From Sipunculus nudus (taxonomy: Eukaryota > Annelida > Sipuncula > Golfingiida > Sipunculidae), in the NCBI GenBank assembly GCA_026874595.1, contig CM049313.1:50455659-50519658 (forward strand): a DNA stretch of 64,000 nt, written 5' to 3'. Numbering within the stretch: the stretch's first letter is position 1; each line of letters starts with the position of its first letter. This document shows, piece after piece, positions 1 through 11,830 of the stretch. Under the pieces are notes generated by a model, which saw only the letters and a program-made list of their open reading frames with translations, ran no database searches and was not told where the DNA came from. Made by a program: the position numbers and the translations under genes.

Positions 1-1660
1 CTTCTCTGTTCAGTTATAAGCACCGTTTTCGGTTCAGGTTCTTCCGTTACTTGTTTCAACCAAAGCAGTGGACAGGAAACGCTTTTGGTCGTAACTTCAT
101 GTGTGAGCAAAGTGGACAGAACGCAAAACCTCAACATAATCAAGCTTTTCAATGTCAGCTAAGAGTATAGCTTGAAATCGCATGGAGTGTTGTACACTCG
201 AGGTTGTTGTTATATACGCTTGCCTGAAACACCATTTTTACTGATTTGTTAGTTATTGAACATTGGTGATATTCTTTAATATCATTTAACATCTGAATAT
301 CCTGGGTTTCTTGTATTATGTACTTTTGATACCATGCAGAGACTGAAGGGGCATTTAATCATATGGTCCCATAATAAAAAGAAGAATACAATAACATATT
401 CTCGTTGAAACGACCTCCTCTAAGACTTGACTCTAAATATGGCCGTGTTTGACTTTTACGACAAGTCACAAACGGTCGGCAGGACAGAACGACAATGGTC
501 GTGATACCATGGCGGTCGTTTCTACCTGGCTGGTCTTAAGACGAGAATTTACTAGATGTCCAAAGAAAGACTGACAAGTATTTTAACCCTCCTGTATAGA
601 AATGTTGCCAAGAAAAGAGCAGCCATGAATGTGATGTGTGTGCTTTTTTTTACCTTTGAGGACGTTTGGCATTGAGGACTGTTGCTTGCAAACGTACCGA
701 AGAATTTTAAGTCTTGGTGTTGGGTCATGAGTTATGCGTTTACCAAATTAAAGTCTTTCAGGTTCAAGCATGAGTCTAGCACAGTTGATGTGTTGACACC
801 AAGAATTCAAAACGCCAGGTTTGGTAGGACTTGTTATGGTCAGGGTAGTTGAGCCACGCGGGCAGTTTGAGCATTGTCTCCGAGTCGAATTGGGACAAAT
901 TTAGTACACGTCTTGATTACCCAAAGCATCCTTGTCAGAAGTCTCATTACTCTTGGCACGTTTACTGGGACCTGAGTGGTTTCGTTTTACGTGACCCCGC
1001 ATGTATTGGGATGGATAGGAGTAAACTTTAATGACTGTCCCTTGTTTACTTAATTTTATTTTTTTTGCGTCCCCATGTTGTTTGTGTCGTTCGCTTCGGA
1101 TAAAATTCCCGACACCCTCGTAACGCAATACTTTTTTTCTCTAGAGAAGAATCCTGTCTGCCAATGGCGCCTTGAAAGTGAACAAGACCATCATTAGCTA
1201 TTCCCTACTATACTGGCGTATCAGGTTATAATATTAGAGTGATCATTTGAACCAAGACTGTTGTACCACTCTGAGGGAATGCGTTTTTTTGTGCTAAATT
1301 GAATCATTGAACGACGGGGTTTCCTGGCCATGAAAGCACATGCTGGGCGGTTCTCACAGAAACCACATGGACAAACCATACAGTTTTGAATAACGGAATA
1401 TTTGTACAATAAATAATTAAATAAGCGTGGATGACCACATTTTCAAAAATAATTAAAAAAAAACACGTCCTATAGCTGGTTCACATTTTAAACTGGTAAA
1501 AATGTCATACCAAAATTTTGTGTTTTTTCATTTCCGTTGTATTTCCGTTGTACGCAGGAGCGATAAGAAATTTTAATGAATCTTAAAACGAAGGTTTTAT
1601 GTGATTATAATAGACAGGACAATATATTTGTCAGACAAGTTTTAAGAGCAATTTACAATC

Positions 1661-1662
<2 letters not shown>
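1..1662. other. Unique AT-rich DNA, no gene seen
   Basis: No recognisable coding, RNA or repeat feature. Open frames here are 75 codons or shorter and match no family I know. Poly-T tracts occur near 645 and 1055. This looks like ordinary intergenic or intronic DNA. Confidence 0.5.

Positions 1663-1716
<54 letters not shown>
1663..1716. repeat. (TA)27 microsatellite
   Basis: An uninterrupted TA dinucleotide run of 54 bp. The tyrosine-isoleucine peptide read through it on the minus strand is an artefact of the repeat. Confidence 0.97.
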
Positions 1717-1717
<1 letters not shown>

Positions 1718-2781
1718 TCTAGACTGCTTGGAGTGCTGAATTAGTGTGACCATGTGGCATGAAACATAGTTTTTTTTATTAAAATTTGTTGATTTACCTC
1801 CAGTACACCAAACATACAATGGCGTTTGCAAAACATGATATGTTGAAAAACAAATTTTTGAGTCATTTCATAAAACTACGTTGTTTTCATCACCGTTTTA
1901 TACAAAAACAATATTTTGATAAATGAAGTTTTATCTTCCATAAACAGCTGTACCTGCACTGTTTAAATAACACCTGCTCTTTTAAATTATATATTTTCAT
2001 TTTTGTTTCATTTTATTTGGACTCTATTTTATATTAAATTTTAATTTTCCGTTAAAAAATCATCTTCATAACATCCAGCTGGGACATGATTTATATTGAT
2101 TAATTATGTCACGTGCTGAGATAAAAAATACAGACTTACAGACCAAACTAACTGCAAAACAACTGAAGCCCTGACCAAGCCAACACCTTGTGTACTTAGT
2201 AATTTAAACCAACAAGTCAATCCTTAAACAATTCTGAAAAAGTGCTGAAGTAATTTTAACTCGAGAACGCAAGCATGACCCGACTCGGACTCGAATACCC
2301 GTCACCATGGCAACGCTTAACCGATGTTAACTATGTAAGATTTTGACTTTGCGACGGCTTTTAAAATTTGTTTGCAACGTAGAAGCAGACGTTAATGGCG
2401 TGTAAATCCATTGCAAAACATAACTAATTAGTGCAAGTCCCTTCCAAATATAGGATAAATGTTATGAAAGAGTGCCTGTATATACACAAATACTCGAGTC
2501 CAAATTTTCGACACGAGTACTCGGTGAGTAGTACCCTGGCTTGTGTATCCCTCTTTATCCTACACATAGACTTGAGTTCATATCAAGTACAATGGCAACA
2601 GGCCAAGTACCTGATAGCCCTTTATTTATTATCATTCCAAACCAGCAAAGCGAGACCATGAGCAATTGTAATCACTTCACTCGTGGTGTGTACTTGAAGA
2701 GTGGGAGTAGCTCTAATACTGGTCTCACGAAACAGTACTGTCATACAGTAAACACCCGCACATGTGCACACATGTACACAT
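1717..2781. other. Unique AT-rich DNA containing an RFX site
   Basis: AT-rich DNA without a convincing ORF. A slightly GC-richer patch at 2255-2360 holds the RFX X-box described separately. A donor-like CG|GTGAGT lies at 2521-2527, but no matching exon is visible. Confidence 0.4.
2301..2314. promoter_or_regulatory. Candidate RFX X-box
   Basis: GTCACC-AT-GGCAAC fits the X-box consensus GTNRCC-N2-RGYAAC at every specified base. RFX factors bind such imperfect inverted repeats as dimers, classically in ciliary-gene promoters. The surrounding 100 bp is CpG-richer than its flanks. No adjacent coding exon is visible, so the target gene is unknown. The call rests on the motif alone. Confidence 0.4.
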
Positions 2782-2799
2782 ACACACACACACACACAC

Positions 2800-2851
<52 letters not shown>
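2782..2851. repeat. Compound (CA)n(TA)n microsatellite
   Basis: A CA run at 2782-2800 passes through one G into a TA run at 2802-2851. It accounts for the repetitive end of the 107-codon plus-strand frame starting at 2541. Confidence 0.95.
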
Positions 2852-2853
<2 letters not shown>

Positions 2854-4113
2854 TTTGTTTATAGAAGAGAAATCATAATGAGCTGGAAATATAAAATATC
2901 AACTTCTTAACATCTTTGAAATGAAGCTTATATATTTCCACTGTTGAATGAGGGCGTTTGTGTTTCCCATGAGCACCTTACTGCCAGTCTCTGTGTACCA
3001 GACAGCATGCGTACACTAACGGGAAGGCAACCAGCTGGCTCCGATGTCATGGAAACCTGTGATTTGGATAAAACGTTAATGAACCCCTCAACAGATGATC
3101 TTCCTTCAATTCCTCCGTCAGCCAGTAATCGTGGTACAAGCAGGTCAAGTTCAGTGTGATGAAATATGATTACTCAGTCAATATAATCTAGCCCTATTTA
3201 AAAATATTACTACTACCCGGCCCATATAGTTTAGCCATATTTGAAATAAGTCCGTTTTAGTCTGTGAATTTAACCTGCTGTAAATATGTGATATATAGGA
3301 GGGAATATAGAACCGTAGTTTGAGTGATCTGAATAAGCAGGTTCATTGTGTTAAAGGTGCCCTTTCCCCTACCTTTGTAGTAGTAAATTATGTTTTTTAT
3401 AATATTATTTTTATAAATATTATTTTTACATTAAATTCTTATCACGCTTTCGTGAAGGCGGTATTGAGTTGTTTATCAACAACATGTTTGTAAACACAGC
3501 AATGTTGACAAACGAGAAAATATGTAACTTAAGGTGGTAGGTTGCATATATGCGGAGGTAGAAAGGTCACTTGATTGCAAAACCCCATTTGCAAAGATCT
3601 TGCTTATCTGACTTGGTGCCAGATGCCTTGTTGAATTTGTTTTTATTATTGTCGCAGGCCCCCGCATATTATAAATATGTTGATATCAACAAAACAAACA
3701 GCCTGTGTGCGTTAATATCTACATGGCCTATTTGTATAAAAGCTGCAAGTGATTACCTTTAGTTCATAGAGGTCAGATCGGTGATTGGGCCCCTTAAATT
3801 CTAATGCTATGTGTCCGCTTACGTTTTGTGTGTGTCTGTCCATATACGTGTGTCCAATCGGTTTTCAGGTGTCCACATGCGTTTCTGTATCTTCCGTTCT
3901 ATGAACCGATTGACAAAATGTATCATAATCCTCGTGGCGCACCGCACAGTCTTACTTATTTCTGTGTGCAGCTGTTTTGTCAGAACCGCATCCTTTCTAC
4001 ACTCAATAATCAACTTTTCGCTCCGCTGTAACCGCTGCACGAAACCGTGGTAATCCGTCAGGTGTTCCCACCAGGCGGTGCTGTCTCTGTAAAAATCCCA
4101 TCTGCACCACATT
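2852..4113. other. Unique DNA, no gene seen
   Basis: Open frames are under 100 codons in the unique part and not recognisable. A TG-rich stretch with repeated GTGTCC words lies at 3808-3885. Confidence 0.4.
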
Positions 4114-4200
4114 CCCCCCCCCCCCCCCACCACCACCACAGACAACCTAACCGGCCCCACAAATCCCCCCACCCAAAAAAAAAAAGAAAAAAAAAAAAAA
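4114..4200. repeat. Poly-C, CAC and poly-A low-complexity tract
   Basis: A C15 run at 4114-4128 grades into CAC repeats, and an A-rich run follows at 4175-4200. The 154-codon minus-strand frame across this tract (3819-4283) translates it as phenylalanine and glycine/valine runs and is not credible as a gene. Confidence 0.9.
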
Positions 4201-4454
4201 CTGAAGAATCTTTCATTTGTCACAGCGTGTGAGTTGAAGTTCCCCGGGAGCTCACGCGCTATGTTCAGATGTGACATCCGCACCTGTGCAAATGGACATG
4301 TGGCTTTAATTGTTCAGTGACCAATAGTTCTGTAATTTAAGTCATTAGAATAACGATATGGGTCCACGCCCAGTTGCAACTGATTAAAAAAACATTTGTA
4401 AATAAAGGATCGTTCAACATACAGTAGTATATGAATGCTGAAAGAATTCAAGAG

Positions 4455-4570
4455 TGCTCTCCCTCTCCCCTCTCTCTCTTTATATATTCCTTATATATAT
4501 TATTATTATTATATATATTATATATATTATTAATATATCATATATATATATTATATATTTATTTATTTAG
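4455..4570. repeat. CT-rich then TAT-rich low-complexity tract
   Basis: CT repeats near 4458-4480 are followed by imperfect TAT/TATATT repeats to about 4570. Confidence 0.85.
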
Positions 4571-4904
4571 ACAAAAAAGGAAGATTTTCCAATTCACAAA
4601 TTCACGTATTTCCTCACATAGTAACCCAAGCCGGAAGCGTGTGTCCTTGCTCTTCTTCTTTTAGTGCCACATGTATATTATGCTAATTGAACAGATACGA
4701 TCGTCCACTGAATGACTTTTATGTTTTAAATTAACGTTGAGATTTAAAAAAAATTATGAAGTAATATAGATAAAAGATTTATACCAAAAGGTTAATGGAA
4801 GCGTATGCTGTCCAAAAGCCCTTCAATGGGTGATATTTTCTCCTAGCTTGTTTCAGATTTTATAAGTTGGCCGCCGCCTTGAGCTAATCACCCACTGAAT
4901 ACAT

Positions 4905-5190
4905 CATCATCTCCTCGTGAAATACGACCTGATTTTCCAATTTACACAAGACAAGCTCCTGAGTGGCCCCAGTGGCCTATTTCCTGGCCCCTTGAGCTGT
5001 ATGCAAGGACAGGTACGGTCTTTAGTAATGACCCCTGCCTGAGGCCTGTCGTGGCCCGATTTCTTCATAAGCAAAAAGCCCTGTGAGGTGGAAACGTGGA
5101 TAACGCCCAACGGCAGGTGCTGCTCCATCCCCCCTTCAGGTGTACAAGGCTCACCTCGGCCTCCGGAAGCCAATTATTACATCCTGCCAT
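4905..5190. other. GC-rich block, candidate conserved or regulatory element
   Basis: About 280 bp clearly richer in G+C than the flanks and free of simple repeats. It contains two CAGGTG E-boxes (near 5115 and 5138), an ETS-like CCGGAAG at 5161-5167 and homeodomain-like ATTA cores just downstream. A stop-free minus-strand frame of 88 codons crosses it (4907-5173), but its product is not recognisable. It may be an exon, an enhancer or an old transposon fragment. Confidence 0.25.
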
Positions 5191-5326
5191 TAATTATATT
5201 GTCTCCTCATGTAGGGATTATATATGTTTAAAAACCTCTTTTATGTAGGGTAGACTGTCGTCTTATGGCTTGTCTTACTGATAAACATGTTAATCGCCGA
5301 ATTTAAGATGAAGGCTGCAGTAATCT

Positions 5327-5440
5327 TTTTTTTTTTTCAACTCAGCTGATTTTCAGTCATGCTGAGCTATAGTGATTGTTTTTTGTCCGTCGGCCTTCCG
5401 TCCAACCATCCAAATTTTCGGTCGTCTGATCGTTACCGTT
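5327..5440 (-). repeat. R1 repeat terminus, antisense copy
   Basis: Read on the minus strand this ends with GGAC-type repeats, CTATAGCTCAGC, an imperfect hairpin and an A tract. That matches the terminus of the R1 copy at 20400-20470 in order and spacing. Only the terminal part is recognisable. The poly-T at 5327-5338 is the tail on this strand. Confidence 0.6.
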
Positions 5441-5831
5441 AGACAAAGAAAGGTTTGCTTAATATTCAGCCAGGTCATCCGTATTCTGATTGCTACGTGA
5501 CAAAGAATTTTCCGGTATTTTTGTTCTTGTTAATAAATGTAAAACAAAATATAAAAACACAGAGGGATAACAATAATGTTGTGTAGTTTATTGCTAAGAT
5601 GGAACACTGTGGATAGAGATAATTTATATTATTCGGTTAGAGGGCGTAGCCTAGTAATCATTGAACAACACAACATAAAACGCTATGTCATGAAAACCGA
5701 CTTTAGGATAAAAAATAAACGAAGTTGAACTATTTTGCATATCAGACATTTAGGACAGACTGCTTTACGGTTTACGAGGACCGAGATTGGAGTCGTTATT
5801 ATGGGATGGTCGTGTAACCGGAGCGACCATC

Positions 5832-5849
5832 GGGGGGGGGGGGGGGGGG
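5832..5849. repeat. G18 homopolymer
   Basis: An uninterrupted run of 18 G, a possible G-quadruplex former and a likely site of sequencing-length error. Confidence 0.95.
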
Positions 5850-6640
5850 AGATGATGGTTACTGTACCATTTTAAATAATGGTACCAAAATTGGTTGAAT
5901 CATTGATTATGATATACCTTTTCTATATGAACATTGGATGCAGTAGGTTAACTGGTACAGACACAGGTCAATAATAGAGGCATATATAATTTTCTCAACA
6001 AATTAATAAAATGTAATAAAATAGAATAGAGTTAAATCTATTAAGTTGTATTAAAACAAAACATGTGACACCTTATATCAGGTGCTGTCTGTTGTTATGG
6101 ATGGTGTCAGATCTGTTTGGTTCATCGGGTAGATTTGTCGATGTGAGTATACATCACGTAACATGGACAGTTTATGTAGGCTAACAGCCAGGTGTGCTGT
6201 CTAGAGTCTGAAAACAGATTATCAGCCCACTGAGCTGATTTTAACAGCCAATGATCACCAGCACCAGATTCCTGCCACGCAGGTTGTTTTCAGTGGCCAT
6301 GTGGGACGCTATGGTTTACTCTACAGAAGTTACATAGTACCGTGTGTCCATCTTTTGTCATTCCGTCAGTCTGTACACTTCTCTGCTTCTGATTTTAACT
6401 TCACTACTTATGAAGTAAACAGAATAAGCAGTCAGTTTATTTGGAGTTCATGCTGTACCTTGTAGAAAATAACAAAAAAAAAAATAAAGCCTTTTTTACT
6501 TTTATGTTGATTTTTTCACAAAATATGTTGAATGCAACATATATTTCCCGAAAGCCTTCGCTATAATGCTAATTAAATGGACAAGTGGCCCGTAACGCTA
6601 AGCTGAATTTGACATACAGTTAACGCATGTATTATTACTG
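5850..6640. other. Unique DNA, no gene seen
   Basis: AT-rich with no recognisable feature apart from an A-rich tract near 6474-6485. Confidence 0.4.
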
Positions 6641-8235
6641 ATGTTAGGATCTGGTGGAAAAATATTTGTGAAAGGACCGTTAACAATAGGTAGAATTTCA
6701 TCCAGAGTGCTCAAAATCATGTCTTTGCCCATAGTCCTTAGGAAATAGGTCATAGTGGCCTTATTTAGGTTTTCCAAGAAGATTTTACAAAAACCTGCCT
6801 GGATGCCAAGCTAGAAATGTGTACGTCCAACTGCTATGATTTGTGTCCATCTGACTTATAGTATAAATATATTCTTTCACACAGCTCTCAGAATATGTGT
6901 CACCGTGACATTATTTCAGGTTTCAAAGGAAATTTTACAGCAATCTTCCTGGATCTTAATCAAACTAAGAGTTTCTAGGTCAAACTGTAACAAGCAAATC
7001 TGTCTTATAGGGTGCTTAAATCATGTTCTTTCACATATCTTGCAGAATATAGGTCACAGTGACCTTATATCAGATGTCCAAGGAGACAATACAGACCTCC
7101 CTTTACGTGAAGTAAACTACGCAAGATCCAGCCGTTAGGATTGATTTATGCCCTCTCCGCCTATCCGGGTGCTCAAATTGAGGTTTTCTGCACGAAACTC
7201 ACAGAAAATGGGCCATCATGACCTAACCTTGCTTAGGACCTGCTTGAATTTTTAGTTAGAAGGTTCTTACCCCAACCGGATTGATTTGTGCCCATCTTAC
7301 TTACACAGAGCTAAAATCATGTTTTTTTTCCTATAGCTCACAGAATTCAGGGCAGTATGACCTAATTTTAGGTTTCCAGGTAGATTTGCCCATGAATTCC
7401 CTGAATGTTGCGTTTGGAGATTCTAGGGCTGAAGGATACAATCCGTACCCTTGTCTGGGTGCTCAAAATCATGTTTTAGGCCAGCAGCTCGCAGAATACA
7501 GATCACCATGACCTAATTTTAGGTGTCCAAGGAGACTTGTCCAAGACTTCCCTTGATGTTACGACAGAAGATTCTTGGTTTAACACTCCAGATAGTTGAA
7601 TTAAGCTGGATAAGTAGAATACCAGACAACACTTCTCAACTAACTTTTTGTGACAGTTAAGTTCTTTAACGTCGACGGACTTCATCCGACTGGAGACTCA
7701 ATATCGCTGGCGACTAGGTGGCGCTAATTGTGCGAGTAGCGAGTCGTAGAGAAGCGGCAGATCGTGCTGTTCCCCGTCGCAGTTGAGTGCTTGCGTGCCT
7801 CCTTCCTGAGTTAGAAGTTTCTAGGGCCAATGGTTACGGTTTGTGCCCTGTAAACGGCATGACTGCTTCATTTGAAGGTCTTATAATAGAGAAAACATCC
7901 GTAAGAAAAAGAAAAAATAAAAGTGACGCCACCAGTCTTCAGGAACTGTCAGTGATCAATATGCATTGGAAGGATCATGTCAATCAATGCGTTAGTTATT
8001 CAGATATTGGAGCTTTTGTATCAAATTATTTATTTATTCTCCGGTGCACAAACAGTCGTATAAATCAGCGACCTAATTCCAGGTGTCCAGGGAGATTTTC
8101 CAAGGTCTTCACCCGATATAAAGTGAGAAGAATCTAGGTCCGACGTTAAAGATTTGTGCCCTGTTAACGGACGGACAGACGGACGGACGACGGACAAATA
8201 GTGATCGGTATACCTCAGATCATTTTCATTCGGGT
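6640..8235 (+). mobile_element. R1 compound interspersed repeat, copy I
   Basis: The first 900 bp consists of about six diverged units of roughly 150-160 bp. Each carries the words GTGCTCAAAATCATG, CAGAATATAGGTCA, TGACCTAATTTNAGG and CCAAGGAGA. Anchor positions are near 6706, 7014, 7168, 7306 and 7459. A different segment at 7862-8060 (CTTCATTTGAAGG through a TTATTCT word) also recurs in the copy at 19.5-20.25 kb. The copy ends with GGAC/GACG repeats at 8163-8195 and a degenerate hairpin ending in GGTGAGCTTA. No transposase or reverse transcriptase frame is visible, so it is non-autonomous or an eroded fragment. The similarity to bivalve GGAC-ending repeats is from memory and not checked. Confidence 0.65.
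7708..7726 (+). promoter_or_regulatory. Candidate CTCF binding site
   Basis: TGGCGACTAGGTGGCGCTA aligns to the 19-base CTCF consensus (TGGCCASYAGRKGGCGCTA) with one mismatch, a G at the fifth base. CTCF is a zinc-finger chromatin-boundary protein present in molluscs. The site sits inside R1 copy I, in a stretch I do not find in copy II, so it may be unique sequence or carried by the repeat. Motif evidence only. Confidence 0.45.
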
Positions 8236-8620
8236 GAGCTTAATCTCGATCCAATAGCCGTTTCCTTATTGATCCCATGTTATCGGGGTTACGTAGTTCT
8301 AGTAAATTACGCCGATTTTGACGTACGGAAAGAAATGTTGAGTTTAACCGGTTGACATAGGATCTGTCGTTACAAATTCTGCCGACAGAAAAGGCGACGG
8401 CAGACTTTAAACAATGGAAAGAGATTTGTCGGAAATACCGGTCATTGTCATCAGTCATGAAAATGGTAGTTGCACAAAACACAATAAAACCGCGGGAAGA
8501 ATAAATAAAATCGGTAATTTCACGAAACATCGGGCCAGTTTGAGGTCCCCCTACTATTCGACGCCATTTCACGATTGATCCGATGCCGATGAATGTCGTA
8601 CGACATTGATCGACATGTTG
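8236..8620. other. CpG-dense block with unassigned 110-codon frame
   Basis: This stretch has far more CpG dinucleotides than its neighbours. On the minus strand a 110-codon frame runs 8572 to 8240 without a stop. Its product has no motif I recognise, no signal peptide and no clear membrane segment. It begins directly beyond the R1 end. Alternatives are an exon, an unmethylated control element or a young transposon fragment. A 26 bp near-perfect palindrome lies at 8587-8612 just upstream of the frame start. Confidence 0.2.
8587..8612. repeat. 26 bp near-perfect palindrome
   Basis: The central 16 bp (8592-8607, AATGTCGTACGACATT) is a perfect palindrome. After one mismatched pair, four further pairs (CGAT/ATCG) extend it. 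It is CpG-containing, unlike the TA-run palindromes elsewhere. Confidence 0.8.
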
Positions 8621-8988
8621 AGCCTTAACTATTTTATATATTATATTTATAGATTATATTGAACGGGTCTAATTTCAAATTCTAGCACAGACGCTCATAT
8701 CTGGATATTTTGTTTCTCTGTTCAGAGCGGTCTAGGGAATCAGTACACATACTTTCTCCTAACGCAAGGACCACTTACAAGCTCCTACATTAAAAAAAAG
8801 TTTCCCTAACAGCCTAACTTTAAAAAAAAATAATATATATATACACAAAGACAACATCTGTTATTCAGTCACAATGTAAACTCTGTTTAGATTTTTTTAT
8901 CATATGCTTCCTTTTAGTAGGTAATACCTGATACAAATAACGTAATATGAACTGTCTCCATATCAGAAAATTTGAAATATTTTTTTGA

Positions 8989-9285
8989 CTGACCTCGGTG
9001 GCCGAGTGCGTTACGGAGGCGGCGGATATAGCTTTAAGGCCATGTCTGACTCGAGGCATACAATGCTCATACAGAGAGGTTTTCCGTGGGCTGTACCTTT
9101 CTGGCACCGTACACAATAAACTGGATCCTTTGTTGTTCCCATAAATTACCAAGTGAAATACAGATGCTTTCAGATTTAAATGTGATCAGGCCCTGTATTT
9201 CAGTAACCCCGACTCGGTCATTTTCCTTTGTTCGATGTATAGGGATTGGAGTCCTTGGTCGTGTAAATAAAACTCAACAAAATGG
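8989..9285 (+). mobile_element. SINE-B, tRNA-derived retroposon (degenerate)
   Basis: The head GACCTCGGTGGCCGAGTG (8991-9008) matches the 5' end and box A of serine/leucine-type tRNAs, as used by tRNA-derived SINEs. The box B region near 9046-9056 is degenerate. The body ends around 9265-9285 in a short A-rich tail. An 81-codon frame inside is not a gene. SINEs are copied by LINE machinery and encode no protein. Confidence 0.5.
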
Positions 9286-9400
9286 ATATATTTGCCGCTT
9301 TTTACGTGAAACTTGTCTGATCGAATCATGAGCCATATAGCAGGGATATATGAGTAAACTTTCAGTTTTAAATCGGGTTTGAAATGCTGTCTAAATATAA

Positions 9401-9443
9401 ATATATATATATATATGTATACATAGATAACATTTCCATTCCG

Positions 9444-9472
<29 letters not shown>
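9401..9472. repeat. Two (TA)n microsatellites
   Basis: TA runs at 9401-9416 and 9446-9472 are separated by about 30 bp of ordinary sequence. Confidence 0.9.
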
Positions 9473-9474
<2 letters not shown>

Positions 9475-9489
9475 TTATATATTATATAT

Positions 9490-11372
9490 TCCGTTAATTT
9501 TTACACTAGGGAAAATCTTGAACACAATTTTTTAAGTATTTTCATTAAATTGAGGTGTTATCACCTGACCCTATGTATTGTAGTTTGAGAAGGCCAGTCT
9601 TAACAGGACCCCTCACTGATTCAAAACTGTTAATACACATACATCTAAGTACCTGAGATTTCAAAAACGGCTTGATGACAGTTTATAACTGATATAGGTT
9701 AGTCCTGGCCCCATGATGTATAAACATAACATACACATTCCTTCAATATCTTTATACAATGCCATATTTAAATGCAAGTAAATGTATTTTGATAACAATT
9801 GTGACTAAAGGCATTTTGAAAAAAAATAAAGTTTCGATTTGTTAAAAGAAGTTAGTATTTAAATACTCGGTCTGGTCGGGAATATGGGTCAGTCATGGGT
9901 TCACTAGCCGCAATGCAGGTGAATGAAGAAAATCGATTCTGAAAGCAAGTTTATAAATAAAAGATTTTGAAGCAGGTGGGTGTTTCATTCAGAGTCCAGG
10001 AGCCAATTTTAGCCAGTGCATCCTAAATCAACTGTTAACATATTCAAGAAGACATCTCTGAGTCAATTACAACCCTAGGATCAAAAGATTTTGGTTATAA
10101 ATGGTAAAATAAGGTATCGGATTGGGAGTTGAAACAGGATGCCGCCACAAATTGGTCACGTTTGCGAAATTACAACGTTACTTATAACAGTTCACTCAAT
10201 ATCTGTACCCGCTGAAAGGCATGCAGTTACTTATCGATGTGTTGCTCTCCCTCTCGATCAGCTGTCCAATTAAATCAAAATTAAGGACTCCCAATGCAGA
10301 GCTAGTCGAGGTTAATGGCACTATTATTCCCTGCTATTATGTTCTTTCCCTCAGATAGTACCAGCCACTTGATCGTTTCTGCACCAAGGTCTCCTTAATC
10401 GCAAGGCAATAAACGACAATAATGAAAATAGATTCCTGTGTCAGAACCAACCTGACAGGTTTAAGCTCTGATCTGCTACATTTGCTGATTTATATCAGTG
10501 TTGTTAATTTGAAAGTTCAATTGGAAAGAAGCCATGTTTTCATTTCTGAACAGGACAACGGGTGTGACGTTCTCTGATCTTTGGGTTAGCAAATCTTTAT
10601 GAGTACAACCATACTCGGTCTATTTATCCTAAGTATAACGTAATATCCTCCGAAATTGCTATGCAGGAATCAATAGTAATATGCATAGCACGGCCCGTTA
10701 AGGCCGTGTAAAATATTGTCATATTTACTTGAAACCCCCACAATCGTTAGATGTATCTGCCTGCAGTTGTATTCAATTTAAAGAGAAACAGCCACACATT
10801 TATGTCTTGATAATATTGATAATATGAATGTCTTTTTTATCATATGATCAAATTATACATAACTTCAAGTCGATATAATCGATAATTGCTATCACCTAGT
10901 GTTCACATGAAGTAATTGATCGTATCTTTCACAAGAGCATGAAACAAATATAGACATTAAAAAAATAAAAATTTATCAACATCTTTGAACCAACTTCACC
11001 ATATTTCATGTTTGTGATTATGTTTTCATTTTCTATACAGCACTGGTCTACACGGTAAGCTGCAGACGCCTTCAGTGAATCCAAGATTGTACATAAAAGA
11101 CTCAGTGTCCCCTCTGAGCAGAGGTACGAAAGATATAAGATATTTCTTCAGATACTTTCAAATCTTACTTGTGTATGATTCTAAAGAAACACAGAGTTCA
11201 ATTTGTATACCCTAAACAATAGTAAGAAATTGTAGTCAATCAAGCCGAACAATCAGGAAATCAATAGATATGCAAAACTAATATAAATATAATTATTGCA
11301 AGACGTACGTATATTGTTGGTGAGTAGTCTTATATTTTTTTATTTAGCATTGATTTTATGAGTTGAGGTTAT
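9490..11372. other. Unique DNA, no gene seen
   Basis: No ORF of note in nearly 1.9 kb. One short GC-rich inverted repeat lies at 10689-10708: a 7 bp stem CACGGCC/GGCCGTG around a 6-base loop. Otherwise ordinary AT-rich DNA. Confidence 0.45.
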
Positions 11373-11394
11373 TATATATATATATAAGTTCATT

Positions 11395-11476
<82 letters not shown>
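11373..11476. repeat. Long (TA)n microsatellite
   Basis: A short TA run at 11373-11386 is followed by a nearly pure run at 11395-11476 broken by one TG. Confidence 0.95.
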
Positions 11477-11477
<1 letters not shown>

Positions 11478-11689
11478 CTTAGCTCGTAAGAATTTCCTTT
11501 AAAATGGCCAATACGAGAAGGAATACATGTTAGACATTCAGACCTTGAACTGTTGAGCAAAAGGCGACGGGTTCAATATTGTCAAGCATGTTTACTGTCT
11601 GAAGAGCTTATATGAAATAATATTGACAAGCCCCAAACCTGCGGACAAGCGTTCAACCTATTACAGTAGTTCCACAGGTAGGGTAACTT

Positions 11690-11830
11690 TTTTTAAGCTC
11701 ACCTTGGAGCTATTCTAAGCGCGGCGGCCGTCCTTCGTGTTTCGTCTATCAATCATCCGTCGTCTGTTTGTTGGCAGCTCTCCTAACTCATCGCTCGGCA
11801 ATTGTTGAAGAAATATCATATGCTTGTATA
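11690..11830 (-). repeat. R1-type terminus, antisense, degenerate
   Basis: A T tract followed by AAGCTCACCTTGGAGCTAT and CGTCCTTCG/CCGTCGTC words is the reverse complement of the R1-type end: GGAC repeats, then a GAGCT hairpin, then an A tract. The internal R1 body is not recognisable here. Confidence 0.4.

Noticed and set aside
3819-4283. 154-codon minus-strand frame
   Set aside because: It crosses poly-C, CAC and poly-A tracts. The long F and G/V runs are repeat translations.
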